Origin: Streptomyces coeruleorubidus
Lineage (GTDB): Bacteria; Actinomycetota; Actinomycetes; Streptomycetales; Streptomycetaceae
Direction: 5' to 3'
NCBI RefSeq assembly: GCF_008705135.1
Contig: NZ_CP023694.1
Span: 806,001 to 870,000 of the forward strand
DNA length: 64,000 nucleotides
Shown piece after piece: positions 7,919-16,212 of the stretch. Positions within the stretch are counted from its first letter, which is position 1. Each line of letters starts with the position of its first letter. A model generated the notes under the pieces. That model saw only the letters and a list, made by a program, of their open reading frames with translations. It searched no databases and was not told the DNA's origin. A program made the translations under genes and the position numbers.

Positions 7919-7941
7919 ATGCGCAACGTTTGGTTGCGCAT
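7919..7941. promoter_or_regulatory. distal ArsR-type operator (stronger copy)
   Basis: ATGCGCAAC-N5-GTTGCGCAT has perfect nine-base arms. Its centre is 45 bp from the centre of the proximal site. It lies between the start of the SRPBCC/ArsR operon and the 3' end of the acyl-CoA dehydrogenase gene. Confidence 0.65.
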
Positions 7942-7957
7942 TGGGTTGCCGTCGTCA

Positions 7958-9175
7958 TCAGCCGTCGGCGACACCCGTGCGCGGCTGCCGGTAGGGACGC
8001 AGCGCGCGGCGCGCTATGGCGAAACGATGCGTCTCCGACGGGCCGTCGTAGATGCGGAACGGCCGCACCTCCCTGAACAGACGGGCCAGCGGGGCGTCGG
8101 CGGCCGAGATGCCCAGCGCTCCACAGATCTGCACCGCGCGGTCGACCACTCGGTTCACCGCCTCCGCCACGAAGGTCTTGGACACCGAGGTGAGCTGCGA
8201 GGCGGCCGCGGAGCCGGTGTCCAGTTCCCAGGCGGTGCGCAGGATCAGGGCGCGGCTCGCCTCGATGTCGATCTCGGAGTCGGCCAGCATCTGCTGGACC
8301 ATGCCGAGGTCTCCCAGCACCGAGCCGAACGCCATCCGGCTCCCGGCCCGCTCCAGGGCGACGTCCTGGGCGCGGCGGGCGGCTCCCAGCCAGCGCATGC
8401 AGTGCGTCATCCGGGCGGGGCCGAGCCTGACCTGGGCACCCTCGAAGCCGTGGTCCACCGCTCCGAGCACCTGGTCCTCCCCCACCACGCACTCCTCGAA
8501 GGCGATCTCGCTGTGCCCGGCGAAGAGCGACTCGTCGAGGGTCTCGATGGTCCGGACGAGGCGCATGCCGGGATTTTCGGCGTCGACCAGGAACATGGTG
8601 GCGCCGCCCGGGTCGCCGGGACTGCCGGAGGTGCGGGCCATGACGATGGCGAAGCCGGCTCCCTCGGCACCGGTGATGAACCACTTGCGCCCGTCGATGC
8701 GCCAGCCGCCGGGGACCCGGGTCGCGGTGGTCCGCAGGGAGCGGGGATCGGCACCCGCCCCGGGAGCCGGTTCGGTCATGGCGAAGCAGGACCGCGATTC
8801 CCCCGCGGCGAGCGGGCGCAGGTACCGCTGCTTCTGCTCTTCGGTGGCCACCTTGTCCAGCAGGTGCATGTTGCCCTCGTCCGGGGCGGCGCAGTTCAGC
8901 GCCAGAGGTCCGAGCAGGGAGTAGCCCGCCGCTTCGAACACCACCGCCTGCCCGCGCAGGTCGAGCCCGTGTCCGCCCCAGCGCGCCGGCACGTGCGGAG
9001 CGAAGACCCCCGCGTCACGGGCGGCCTTTTGCAGTGTCTCCCGCAGGGCCTCGGGGGCGTCGTGCACGGAGCCGCCGCACTCACGCTCGACAGGAATGAC
9101 CACCTCGCGCACGAACTCGGCGGCCTTTGAGGCGAGTTGAGTGACTGTTGGGTCTACATCGAACTGGATGGGCAC
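7958..9175 (-). CDS. acyl-CoA dehydrogenase family protein
   Basis: An FAD enzyme of about 405 residues that should introduce an alpha,beta double bond into an acyl-CoA. Family blocks are CFAMTEPAPGAGADP (flavin contact), WRIDGRKWFITGAEGAGFAIVMA, and near the C-terminus FRIYDGPSETHRFAIARRAL, where Glu in GPSE is at the catalytic-base position. I chose the GTG at 9175 because GGGAGG precedes it; an in-frame ATG at 9205 would add ten residues that look non-conserved. It is divergent from an enoyl-CoA hydratase gene, with a shared regulatory region between them, so the pair could carry out consecutive beta-oxidation steps. Confidence 0.88.
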   Translation of the reverse strand: MPIQFDVDPTVTQLASKAAEFVREVVIPVERECGGSVHDAPEALRETLQKAARDAGVFAPHVPARWGGHGLDLRGQAVVFEAAGYSLLGPLALNCAAPDEGNMHLLDKVATEEQKQRYLRPLAAGESRSCFAMTEPAPGAGADPRSLRTTATRVPGGWRIDGRKWFITGAEGAGFAIVMARTSGSPGDPGGATMFLVDAENPGMRLVRTIETLDESLFAGHSEIAFEECVVGEDQVLGAVDHGFEGAQVRLGPARMTHCMRWLGAARRAQDVALERAGSRMAFGSVLGDLGMVQQMLADSEIDIEASRALILRTAWELDTGSAAASQLTSVSKTFVAEAVNRVVDRAVQICGALGISAADAPLARLFREVRPFRIYDGPSETHRFAIARRALRPYRQPRTGVADG

Positions 9176-9222
9176 GGGACCTCCCGCCGACGGGCGTACG
9201 GGCATCGGGTCCCGTCGCGTCT

Positions 9223-9249
9223 AGAAACTGTATAGCTTCTTAAGTATCT
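9223..9249. promoter_or_regulatory. imperfect inverted repeat in the divergent ACAD/enoyl-CoA hydratase promoter
   Basis: AGAAACTGTATA, three bases, then TCTTAAGTATCT, whose reverse complement is AGATACTTAAGA. Eight of twelve positions match, in an AT-rich island within otherwise GC-rich DNA. This has the look of a dimeric repressor site serving both divergent genes. Related half-sites (AGAAACTTTAGA at 29769, and AGAAACTTATGA as the reverse complement of 29952-29963) occur upstream of the Rieske oxygenase and ABC transporter genes. Confidence 0.45.
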
Positions 9250-9312
9250 TGCCTGGAAGCACCGGGGACGGGAAGCACCCGGCGACGGGAAGCTACGACA
9301 GGAGAAGCACCC

Positions 9313-10149
9313 ATGGACCTTGCCGTGAGCACCGAGCCGGTCCGGATCGTCCGCCACCCCGACCGGGTCGTCGAGCTGAGACTCGACGACCCGGGGCGGG
9401 GCAACGCCCTGGATCTGAGGACGGCCGAGGCCTTGCGGGACACCGCGCGCGAGGTGGCCGCGGACCCGGGCGGCGCCGTGCTGCTGCGGGCGGCGGGCGG
9501 CAGCTTCTGCGTGGGCGGTGACCTGCGCGCCTTCGCCGGTCGCGGCACCGGGACCGGCGCCTACGTCCATGCCGTGGCGAGCGCCGCGCACGCGGCGGTA
9601 CAGGCCCTCTACGAGCTGCCCGTGCCGCTGGTGACCGCCGTGCGCGGCGCGGCCGCGGGTGGCGGGATCGGCCTGGCGCTGGTGGGCGACATCGTCCTGG
9701 CGGCCCGGTCCGCGCGGTTCCGGCTGGCGTACACGGCGATCGGGCTGACGCCGGACTGCGGGGCCTCCTGGTTCCTGCCCCGCCTGGTGGGCCCTCGCAG
9801 GGCGGCGGACCTGATCCTCACCAACCGGGTCCTGACCGGCGACGACGCCGAACGATGGGGCCTGGTCTCGCACTCCGTGGACGACGAGGAACTGGACGAC
9901 GCGGCACACCGGACAGCGGCCGGCCTGGCCGCCGGCGCCGGTGACGCGCTGCGCGCCGCGAAGGGCCTGCTGCGCGCCGGCACCGGCGACGAACTGGGCC
10001 GCCACCTCGACGAAGAGGCGCGGCTGATCGCCGCCCTGGCGGACGGCCGCGAGGCGCGGGACCGCATGGCGTCGTTCCTCGCCGCGCGGGACCGCCCGAA
10101 GGCGGGCGACGGCCGGACCGAAGCGGGCGAATCCAAAAGTGTTTCTTGA
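9313..10149 (+). CDS. enoyl-CoA hydratase/isomerase family protein
   Basis: A 278-residue crotonase-fold protein. The oxyanion-hole segments are LRAAGGSFCVGGDLRAFAG and AVRGAAAGGGIGLALVGDIVLAA; the second active-site block is RLAYTAIGLTPDCGASWFLPRLVG. The usual catalytic Glu pair is replaced by the GLTPDCG pattern with Asp, typical of isomerase-like and other divergent crotonases, so hydratase activity is not certain. AGGAG precedes the ATG. It is divergently transcribed from the acyl-CoA dehydrogenase gene and likely acts on the same CoA thioester series. Confidence 0.85.
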   Translation: MDLAVSTEPVRIVRHPDRVVELRLDDPGRGNALDLRTAEALRDTAREVAADPGGAVLLRAAGGSFCVGGDLRAFAGRGTGTGAYVHAVASAAHAAVQALYELPVPLVTAVRGAAAGGGIGLALVGDIVLAARSARFRLAYTAIGLTPDCGASWFLPRLVGPRRAADLILTNRVLTGDDAERWGLVSHSVDDEELDDAAHRTAAGLAAGAGDALRAAKGLLRAGTGDELGRHLDEEARLIAALADGREARDRMASFLAARDRPKAGDGRTEAGESKSVS

Positions 10150-10243
10150 GTCCCTCTTCACTAACAGGCTCGCCGAGGCGTAACCTCCGGGCAACACAGA
10201 TCCGAGGAACCGGTCACCACAGAGCCGGGGAAAAGGTGTGGCG

Positions 10244-10876
10244 ATGCAATCTGCTGCCGTGGGCCTTCCGGACGCTCCCGACGAGCCTCTCGGCGAAGCC
10301 GTCGTCGACCTCGTTCTGCGCGGCATGTGGCGCGGCCGGCCGGAGTCGGAGCACCGTCCGCTGGTCGACGCCGGGCTGGCGATGGTGAAGGGTCCGGTGG
10401 TGCTGCCTACCGAGCGGGCCAAGGCCGCCGCCGCGCGGATGCTGCGGGTCCCCGCCGGCTCCGAGCAGGAGGCGCGGATCACCGCCGCTTACGAGGCGTT
10501 CCTGCCGGTCAACCGGAAGATCCGCGACGTGTGCACGGCCTGGCAGTGCCGCCCCGACGGCTCCGCGAACGACCACTCCGACGACGCCTACGACGCCGGG
10601 GTGCGCGAGTCGCTGGAAGACGTGCACGAGGCCATCCAGCCCGTGCTGCGCAGGCTGGAGCGGGTGCTCGCGGGCAGCGACCGGTACCTCCCGGCCCTGG
10701 AGGAAGCCCTCGACCGTTTCGACGACGGCGCGACGGCGTGGCTGGCCTCACCTCTGTGCGACTCGTACCACACCGTGTGGATGCGGCTGCACCAGGAACT
10801 GCTGCTCGTGCTGGGGATCAGCCGGGCCGAGGACGAGGCCTTGGAAGAGGAACTGGTCACGAGGAGCCGGGGGTGA
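10244..10876 (+). CDS. conserved protein partnered with a PEP-utilising enzyme, function unknown
   Basis: A 210-residue, mostly helical acidic protein that I cannot place in a named family. It has recognisable segments such as VVDLVLRGMWRGRP, AAYEAFLPVNRKIRDVCTAWQCR and SYHTVWMRLHQELLLVLGI, with no membrane span or nucleotide-binding motif. The ATG follows AAAAGG; a GTG six bases earlier is an alternative. Its stop overlaps the GTG of the PPDK-like gene (GTGA), which points to equimolar synthesis and a physical complex. It could be the acceptor-substrate subunit or a regulatory subunit of that enzyme; this is inference from coupling alone. Confidence 0.7.
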   Translation: MQSAAVGLPDAPDEPLGEAVVDLVLRGMWRGRPESEHRPLVDAGLAMVKGPVVLPTERAKAAAARMLRVPAGSEQEARITAAYEAFLPVNRKIRDVCTAWQCRPDGSANDHSDDAYDAGVRESLEDVHEAIQPVLRRLERVLAGSDRYLPALEEALDRFDDGATAWLASPLCDSYHTVWMRLHQELLLVLGISRAEDEALEEELVTRSRG

Positions 10877-13467
10877 GCGTCGCCGACCGCGCGGCGGGCC
10901 CGCTCGCACAGTCCGGCGCTCCTCTCGCGCCCTCCGAGGCCCCCGGCCGGGTCCTGGTGCCCTACGGGCAGGGCCGGATCCGGGGCCTCGACGCCGACGA
11001 GCTGGGCGCGCACGGCGCGGCGATGGACCGGCTGGTGGCCCTCGGGCTGCCGGTCGTGCCGGGGCTCACCGTGCCCGCGGGCGCCTCCACGTCGCTGGGG
11101 GAGCCCGGCACCGCCGAGGCCGCCGTCGATCTGGTCGAACAGCTCTCGGGGCGGCGGATCGGCGACGCGGGCCGGCCGCTGCTGCTGCGTCTGTCCGCGA
11201 GCGCGCCGACCGAGATCGCGGGGCTGCCGCCGGACCTGGCCTGTCTCGGCGTGACCTCGGGCAACGCCGACGACCTGGGCGCCGTCATCGGGCGCACGGA
11301 GGCCCTGCACGAGGTGTGGGCCGCCACCGTACGGATGGTCGCCGAGTACGCCCTCGACGTGTCCGGTGCGGTGCTCGACGACGCCCTCCTGGACACGCCC
11401 GAGCCGCGAGCGCGAGTGGAAGCACTGCTGGCCCTGGTGGCGCGGCACGGCTCCCAGCCCTTCCCCGACGACCCGGCGCAGCAGCTCGCGCTGGCCGCCC
11501 GCGCCCTCCTCGCCCGGTGGGACTCGCCGCGTGCGCGAAGGTCCCGCCGGGCCCAGCGGCTCCCCGCCGATCTGACGCTCGCCCTGCACGTGCAGGCGCT
11601 GCGCATCGGCCCGGCGGACCACTCGGGCTACGGCACGGCGGTCAGCCGCGATCCCGAGACCGGGCGGCTCTCCCCCCAGGGCTTCTTCTTCCGGGGCGTG
11701 CGCCGCAGCGCCCCGCCGCCGCACACCGGTGAACCGCTGCACCGGCTCGCGGGCGGGACCGCGCTGCTGGAGCACTCCCTGCTCACCCTGGAGCGTCATC
11801 TGCGGGCACCGGTGTCGGTCGACTTCGAGGTGCGCGACGACGAGATCTCCCTGCTCGCCGCCTCGGCGCAGCTCCGCCCGCCGCTCAGGGCGGCGGTGTG
11901 CCTGGCCGCGGACCTGGCCCGGGACGGGGCGCTCGGCCGCGAGGACGCCGTACGGCGGATCACCCCCGCGCAGGTGCAGGAACTGCTGCACCCCCAGCTA
12001 CGGCTGACCGGCGGGGAGGACCTCCTGGTGAGGGGGCTGCCCGCGTCCCCGGGGGCGGCGACCGGAGCGGTCGTGCTGTCCAGTGAACGTGCCCTCGAAC
12101 TGGCCGCGGACGGTACGCGGGTCGTGCTCGTGGCCGCTGAGACGACCCCGGCGGACGTTCCCGGGATGCTGGCCTCCGCTGCCGTGCTGACCGGCAGCGG
12201 CGGGATCGCCTCGCACGCCGCCGTGGTCGCGCGGGGCGCCGGCAAACCCGCGGTGTGCGGCGCCGAGGGGCTGCGGGTGGACCTGGCCGCCGGGACGGTC
12301 CGCTTCGGGGAGCGGGTGGTGCGCGAGGGCGACCCGGTCTCGCTGGACGGCCGTACCGGCGCCGTCTACGCCGGGACCCTGAGCGTCAGCGTCGCCGGAC
12401 CGCCGCCCGAGCTGTCCACCCTGCTGGAGTGGGGGGACGGCATGCGCCGGCTGGGCGTGCGGGTCAACGCCGACACGGCCGCCGAAGTGGACACGGCTCT
12501 CGCCCTGGGCGCGGAGGGTGTCGGACTGTGCCGTACGGAACACCAGTTCCTCGGCGAGCGGCTGCCGCTGATCCGCCGGGTGCTCCTGGCCGCCGACCCG
12601 ACCGCCCGCGACGAGGCGCTGGTGGCGCTGGAGCACGCGCAGCACGAGGACTTCCGCGCACTGCTGGCCGCCGTCGGGAACCGCCCGGTGACCGTGCGCC
12701 TGCTGGACGCCCCGCTGCACGAGTTCCTGCCCGCCCCCGGGCAGGCCCTGGACGCGGGCGAGGAGCAGCGGGCCGCCGCACTGCGCGAGGCGAATCCGAT
12801 GCTCGGGCTGCGCGGGGTGCGGCTGGCACTGCTGCACGAGAGGCTCTACCCGGCGCAGGCCGAGGCGCTCTTCACGGCCTGGGCCGATGTCGCCGCCACC
12901 GGGGTGCGGCCGGAGCTGGAGGTGATGATCCCGCTCGTCAGCCTGCCGGAGGAACTCGCCGCCGCGGCCGCGTACGTGCGCGGTGCCGCCGACGCGGTCG
13001 CCACCCGCACCGGGGTGGAGGTCCCGTACCGGCTCGGCACGATGATCGAGACCCCGCGGGCCGCGCTGCTGGCCGGTGAACTCGCCGAGCACGCCGAGTT
13101 CTTCTCCTTCGGCACCAACGACCTCACTCAGCTCACCTACGGGTTCTCCCGGGACGACGTCGAGCGCCAGGTGCTCGCCTCGTACCAGGAGCGCGGGTTC
13201 CTGACCGCCAGCCCGTTTGCCCGGCTCGACCCGCACGGGGTGGGGGCGCTCGTCGCCCTGGCCGCCGAACGGGCACGGAGCGTACGGCCCGGCATCAAGC
13301 TCGGCGTGTGCGGTGAGCACGGCGGGGACCCGGAGTCGATCGCCTTCTGCGACGACGTCGGCCTCGACTACGTCTCCTGTTCCGCGCACCGCGTACCGGT
13401 GGCCCGCATGGCCGCCGCGCACAGTGCCCTGCGGCAGCGGCAGGACGAGGGCGGGAGCGCACGATGA
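10873..13467 (+). CDS. pyruvate,phosphate dikinase-like protein with a degenerate ATP-grasp domain
   Basis: 864 residues. The swivelling phospho-His domain is intact (TGSGGIASHAAVVARGAGK, His448), as is the C-terminal PEP/pyruvate barrel (EGVGLCRTEHQF; LGTMIETPRAALLAGEL; FFSFGTNDLTQLTYGFSRDD; GVCGEHGGDPESI with Cys813; YVSCSAHRVPVARMA). The N-terminal 400 residues align in outline with PPDK (MDRLVALGLPVVPGLTV), but nucleotide-site residues are gone: VRSGA has become LRLSAS, and the GE(Y/F)L...AQGEDVVAG block has become QGFFFRGVRRSA. Known PPDKs interconvert ATP+Pi+pyruvate and PEP. Here PEP-dependent phosphorylation of His448 looks possible but ATP use does not. I reject the longer upstream frame because it overlaps the preceding gene completely. 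Confidence 0.85.
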   Translation: MSVADRAAGPLAQSGAPLAPSEAPGRVLVPYGQGRIRGLDADELGAHGAAMDRLVALGLPVVPGLTVPAGASTSLGEPGTAEAAVDLVEQLSGRRIGDAGRPLLLRLSASAPTEIAGLPPDLACLGVTSGNADDLGAVIGRTEALHEVWAATVRMVAEYALDVSGAVLDDALLDTPEPRARVEALLALVARHGSQPFPDDPAQQLALAARALLARWDSPRARRSRRAQRLPADLTLALHVQALRIGPADHSGYGTAVSRDPETGRLSPQGFFFRGVRRSAPPPHTGEPLHRLAGGTALLEHSLLTLERHLRAPVSVDFEVRDDEISLLAASAQLRPPLRAAVCLAADLARDGALGREDAVRRITPAQVQELLHPQLRLTGGEDLLVRGLPASPGAATGAVVLSSERALELAADGTRVVLVAAETTPADVPGMLASAAVLTGSGGIASHAAVVARGAGKPAVCGAEGLRVDLAAGTVRFGERVVREGDPVSLDGRTGAVYAGTLSVSVAGPPPELSTLLEWGDGMRRLGVRVNADTAAEVDTALALGAEGVGLCRTEHQFLGERLPLIRRVLLAADPTARDEALVALEHAQHEDFRALLAAVGNRPVTVRLLDAPLHEFLPAPGQALDAGEEQRAAALREANPMLGLRGVRLALLHERLYPAQAEALFTAWADVAATGVRPELEVMIPLVSLPEELAAAAAYVRGAADAVATRTGVEVPYRLGTMIETPRAALLAGELAEHAEFFSFGTNDLTQLTYGFSRDDVERQVLASYQERGFLTASPFARLDPHGVGALVALAAERARSVRPGIKLGVCGEHGGDPESIAFCDDVGLDYVSCSAHRVPVARMAAAHSALRQRQDEGGSAR

Positions 13468-14582
13468 CGAGCACCACGACCGAGGGCACGGCCCTGTCGG
13501 ACACCGAGCTGGACGATCTGCGCGAGACCGTGCGGTCGGTGTGCGCCGACGCCGGCGGCACCGCCGCGGTCCGCCGGATGTCCGAGGAAGCCCCCGGCAT
13601 CGACGCCGAGTTGTGGGACACCCTGGGCCGGCAGGTGGGCCTCGCGGCCCTCGGCCTGCCCGAGTCGGCGGGAGGCATCGGCGGCCTCGCCGGGATCACC
13701 GCCGTCTGCGAGGAACTGGGCAGGACGCTGGCACCGGTACCGCTGCTGTCCTCCACCGTGCTGGCCGGGCAGGTCCTGGCCGGCTGCGGTACGGCCGACA
13801 AGGCGCTGGCCGAGCTGGCCGAGGGCACCGTGCATGCCCTGGCGGTGGCCGCGCCCGACGGGAGGTGGCGGGCCGACGCCGTGCCGGTGGCCGTCTCCTG
13901 GCAGGGCGGTGTCCCGCTGCTGGACGGCACCGCGCCGTTCGTCCTCGACGGCGCCGACGCCGAGGCGCTGGTGGTGGCCGCGGCGGGGACCGACGGCGTG
14001 GACCTCTTCCTGGCCGACCCGCGCGAGCCCGGGGTCACGGTGCGCCGGGTGCCCACGCTGGACCTCAGCCGGGGCCAGGCAGTGGTCACCTTCTCCGGGG
14101 CCCGGGCCAGGGCGCTGACCGCCGGCGGCGAGGGAACGGACATCGTCTCCCGCGCCCTGGACGTGGCGCTGATCGCCCTGGCCGCCGAGCAACTCGGCGG
14201 AGCACAGGCCGCGTTGGACATGACGGTGGCCCACGTGCGCGACCGTACCCAGTTCGGCAGGGCGATCGGCGGCTTCCAGGCGGTCAAGCACGCCTGCGCC
14301 GACATGCTGCTCCAGGTCGAGGCCGCACGGTCGGCCGTGGTCCGCGCGGTCCTGGCGGACGGCTCACCGGGGGCGCTGGCCGAGGCGGCGGCGGTGGCGC
14401 AGGCGTGGTGCGGCGAGGCGTTCGTCGCCGTCGCCGCCGAGTGCGTGCAGTTCCACGGTGGGATGGGCTTCACCTGGGAGCACGACGCGCACCTGTACTT
14501 CCGGCGCGCCCAGTCGGACGCGGTCCTGCTGGGCGGCGCCGCACACCATCGGGAACGGCTGGCCGGGCTGCTGGGCTGGTGA
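13464..14582 (+). CDS. acyl-CoA dehydrogenase family protein (small FadE type)
   Basis: 372 residues. Order of features: N-terminal helical domain (TELDDLRETVRSVC), the middle beta domain, and the C-terminal four-helix bundle with VAHVRDRTQFGRAIGGFQAVKHACADM and VQFHGGMGFTWEHDAHLYFRRA. The last motif is typical of actinobacterial FadE proteins that work as alpha2beta2 heterotetramers with a partner ACAD and often lack one active-site element. It overlaps the PPDK-like stop by four bases (ATGA) and precedes the DUF35/thiolase pair. It should desaturate an acyl-CoA in the same pathway. The partner, if any, could be the ACAD at 7958 or 37258. Confidence 0.88.
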   Translation: MTSTTTEGTALSDTELDDLRETVRSVCADAGGTAAVRRMSEEAPGIDAELWDTLGRQVGLAALGLPESAGGIGGLAGITAVCEELGRTLAPVPLLSSTVLAGQVLAGCGTADKALAELAEGTVHALAVAAPDGRWRADAVPVAVSWQGGVPLLDGTAPFVLDGADAEALVVAAAGTDGVDLFLADPREPGVTVRRVPTLDLSRGQAVVTFSGARARALTAGGEGTDIVSRALDVALIALAAEQLGGAQAALDMTVAHVRDRTQFGRAIGGFQAVKHACADMLLQVEAARSAVVRAVLADGSPGALAEAAAVAQAWCGEAFVAVAAECVQFHGGMGFTWEHDAHLYFRRAQSDAVLLGGAAHHRERLAGLLGW

Positions 14583-14600
14583 CGTGGAAGGCGGGACGGC

Positions 14601-15044
14601 ATGGCCACCAGACTCATCGACGAGTCACTGTTCGACGGGGAGTTCGGCGGGGGCTCCGACGCCGGGGATCCTCCGCGGCTCGTGGGCGCCCGCTGCTCCG
14701 CGTGCGGCACCGTCGTCTTCCCCCGGCAGGACTCCTGCCCCAGGTGTCCGGACGGGGTGATGTCCGCGCGGGTGCTGCCGGTGAGCGGGCGGGTGTGGTC
14801 GTGGACGCTCCAGGCGTTCCCGCCGAAGCCGCCGTACCGGCCGCCGTCGGGCGGCCACCGGGCCTACCACGTGGGCTATGTGGACCTCGGTGAGGTGCTG
14901 GTCGAGGCGCGGCTGGCGGTGCCCCGCGCGGAGATCCGGATCGGTCTGCCGGTCCGGCTCACCACCGTGACCGCGTACCAGGACGAGGACGGGACCGAGG
15001 TGCTGACCTTCGCGTTCGCACCGGATGGGGACGGCGGACGATGA
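14601..15044 (+). CDS. DUF35 / Zn-ribbon OB-fold acyl-CoA-associated protein
   Basis: 147 residues. A rubredoxin-like zinc ribbon (CSACGTVVFPRQDSCPRC, residues about 33-50) is followed by an OB-fold with GRVWSWTLQAFPPKPPY and HVGYVDLGEVLVEARL. DUF35 proteins form complexes with thiolase-fold partners and are needed for their activity, for example in steroid side-chain retro-aldolases and benzylsuccinate-type thiolases. The gene overlaps the start of the thiolase-like gene by four bases, so the two products almost certainly act as one enzyme. Confidence 0.88.
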   Translation: MATRLIDESLFDGEFGGGSDAGDPPRLVGARCSACGTVVFPRQDSCPRCPDGVMSARVLPVSGRVWSWTLQAFPPKPPYRPPSGGHRAYHVGYVDLGEVLVEARLAVPRAEIRIGLPVRLTTVTAYQDEDGTEVLTFAFAPDGDGGR

Positions 15045-16195
15045 GGCGGACCGACGACGTCTATGTCGTGGGCTGCGGTATGCACCCCTTCGGCCGCGAC
15101 GAGAGCGTCACCGGAATGGACATGGCCGAGCGTGCGATACGCGAGGCGCTGGCCGACGCCGGTGTCGCCTGGGAGGACATCGGCTACGCGGCCGGCGGCT
15201 CCGACGTGTCCGGCAAGCCCGACACCCTGGTGGGCCGGCTGGGCCTGACCGGAGTGCCGTTCGTCAACGTGCAGAACGGCTGCGCGACCGGCGCCTCGAC
15301 CGTGCTCACGGTGGCCAACGCGCTGCGCGCGGGCGAGGCCTCCGTGGGGCTGGCGGTGGGGTTCGACAAGCACGAGCGGGGCGCGTTCCACGTCTCCGCG
15401 GCCCGCTACGGCCTGGGCGACTGGTACGCCGAGACCGGCATGATGCTCACCACCCAGTTCTTCGCCCTCAAGACCCAGCGGTACCTGTACGAACACGGGA
15501 TCTCGGAGCGGGCGCTGGCGATGGTGGCGGCGCGGGCCTTCCGCAACGGCACGCACCATCCCCTGGCGTGGCGGCGCAAGCCGCTGACGGAGCAGGAGAT
15601 CCTGGACTCCGCCGAGGTCAGTCCCCCGCTCACCCAATACATGTTCTGTTCGCCGGGACAGGGCGCGGCCGCGCTGGTGCTGGCGCTCGGCGACCGCGCG
15701 TTCGACCTGTGCGAACGGCCGGTCAGGCTCGCGTCGCTGGCCTTCCGGACCCGCCGGTTCGGTTCGTTCGAGGTGTTCTCGCCCTGGCTGCCGCCGGGAC
15801 CGCACCGCAGCCCCAGCGTGGACGCCGCGGAGGCGGTCTTCCGCACGGCGGGGCTGCGTCCCGCGGACGTACAGGTGGCCCAGTTGCAGGACACCGACAG
15901 CGGCTCGGAGCTGATCCACCTGGCGGAGACCGGGCTGTGCGGCCACGGCGAGCAGGAGGCGCTGCTGGCCGCCGGGGACACCGATGCGGCGGGCCGGATA
16001 CCGGTCAACACCGACGGCGGCTGTCTGGCCGGCGGGGAGCCCGTCGGCGCCTCCGGTTTGCGTCAGTTCCACGAGGTCGTACGGCAGTTGCAGGGCCGGG
16101 CGCCGGGGCTGCAGGTGCCCGGCGCGCCCCGGGTGGGCTTCACCCATGTGTACGGGGCGCCCGGTATCAGCGCCTGCTCGGTCCTCACGGTGTGA
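15041..16195 (+). CDS. thiolase-fold protein (SCP-x/lipid-transfer type), DUF35 partner
   Basis: 384 residues. Nucleophile Cys81 lies in FVNVQNGCATGASTVLTVANA; the later blocks VAQLQDTDSGSELIHL, VNTDGGCLAGGEPVGASGLRQ and GFTHVYGAPGISACSVLTV are the usual His/Cys region of SCP-x-type thiolases, although the canonical GHP is replaced by GEP. Relatives either cleave 3-ketoacyl-CoA or, in the Ltp2 group, perform a retro-aldol cleavage of a branched beta-hydroxyacyl-CoA together with a DUF35 subunit. The substitution near the usual catalytic His favours the second possibility but does not prove it. It is encoded directly after its DUF35 partner. Confidence 0.85.
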   Translation: MRRTDDVYVVGCGMHPFGRDESVTGMDMAERAIREALADAGVAWEDIGYAAGGSDVSGKPDTLVGRLGLTGVPFVNVQNGCATGASTVLTVANALRAGEASVGLAVGFDKHERGAFHVSAARYGLGDWYAETGMMLTTQFFALKTQRYLYEHGISERALAMVAARAFRNGTHHPLAWRRKPLTEQEILDSAEVSPPLTQYMFCSPGQGAAALVLALGDRAFDLCERPVRLASLAFRTRRFGSFEVFSPWLPPGPHRSPSVDAAEAVFRTAGLRPADVQVAQLQDTDSGSELIHLAETGLCGHGEQEALLAAGDTDAAGRIPVNTDGGCLAGGEPVGASGLRQFHEVVRQLQGRAPGLQVPGAPRVGFTHVYGAPGISACSVLTV

Positions 16196-16212
16196 AAGGG
16201 GCGGACACCGCC

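Noticed and set aside
10327..10872. N-terminal extension of the PPDK-like protein to 1046 residues
   Set aside because: It is out of frame with, and fully covered by, the 210-residue protein gene; the PPDK-like sequence begins after the GTG at 10873.
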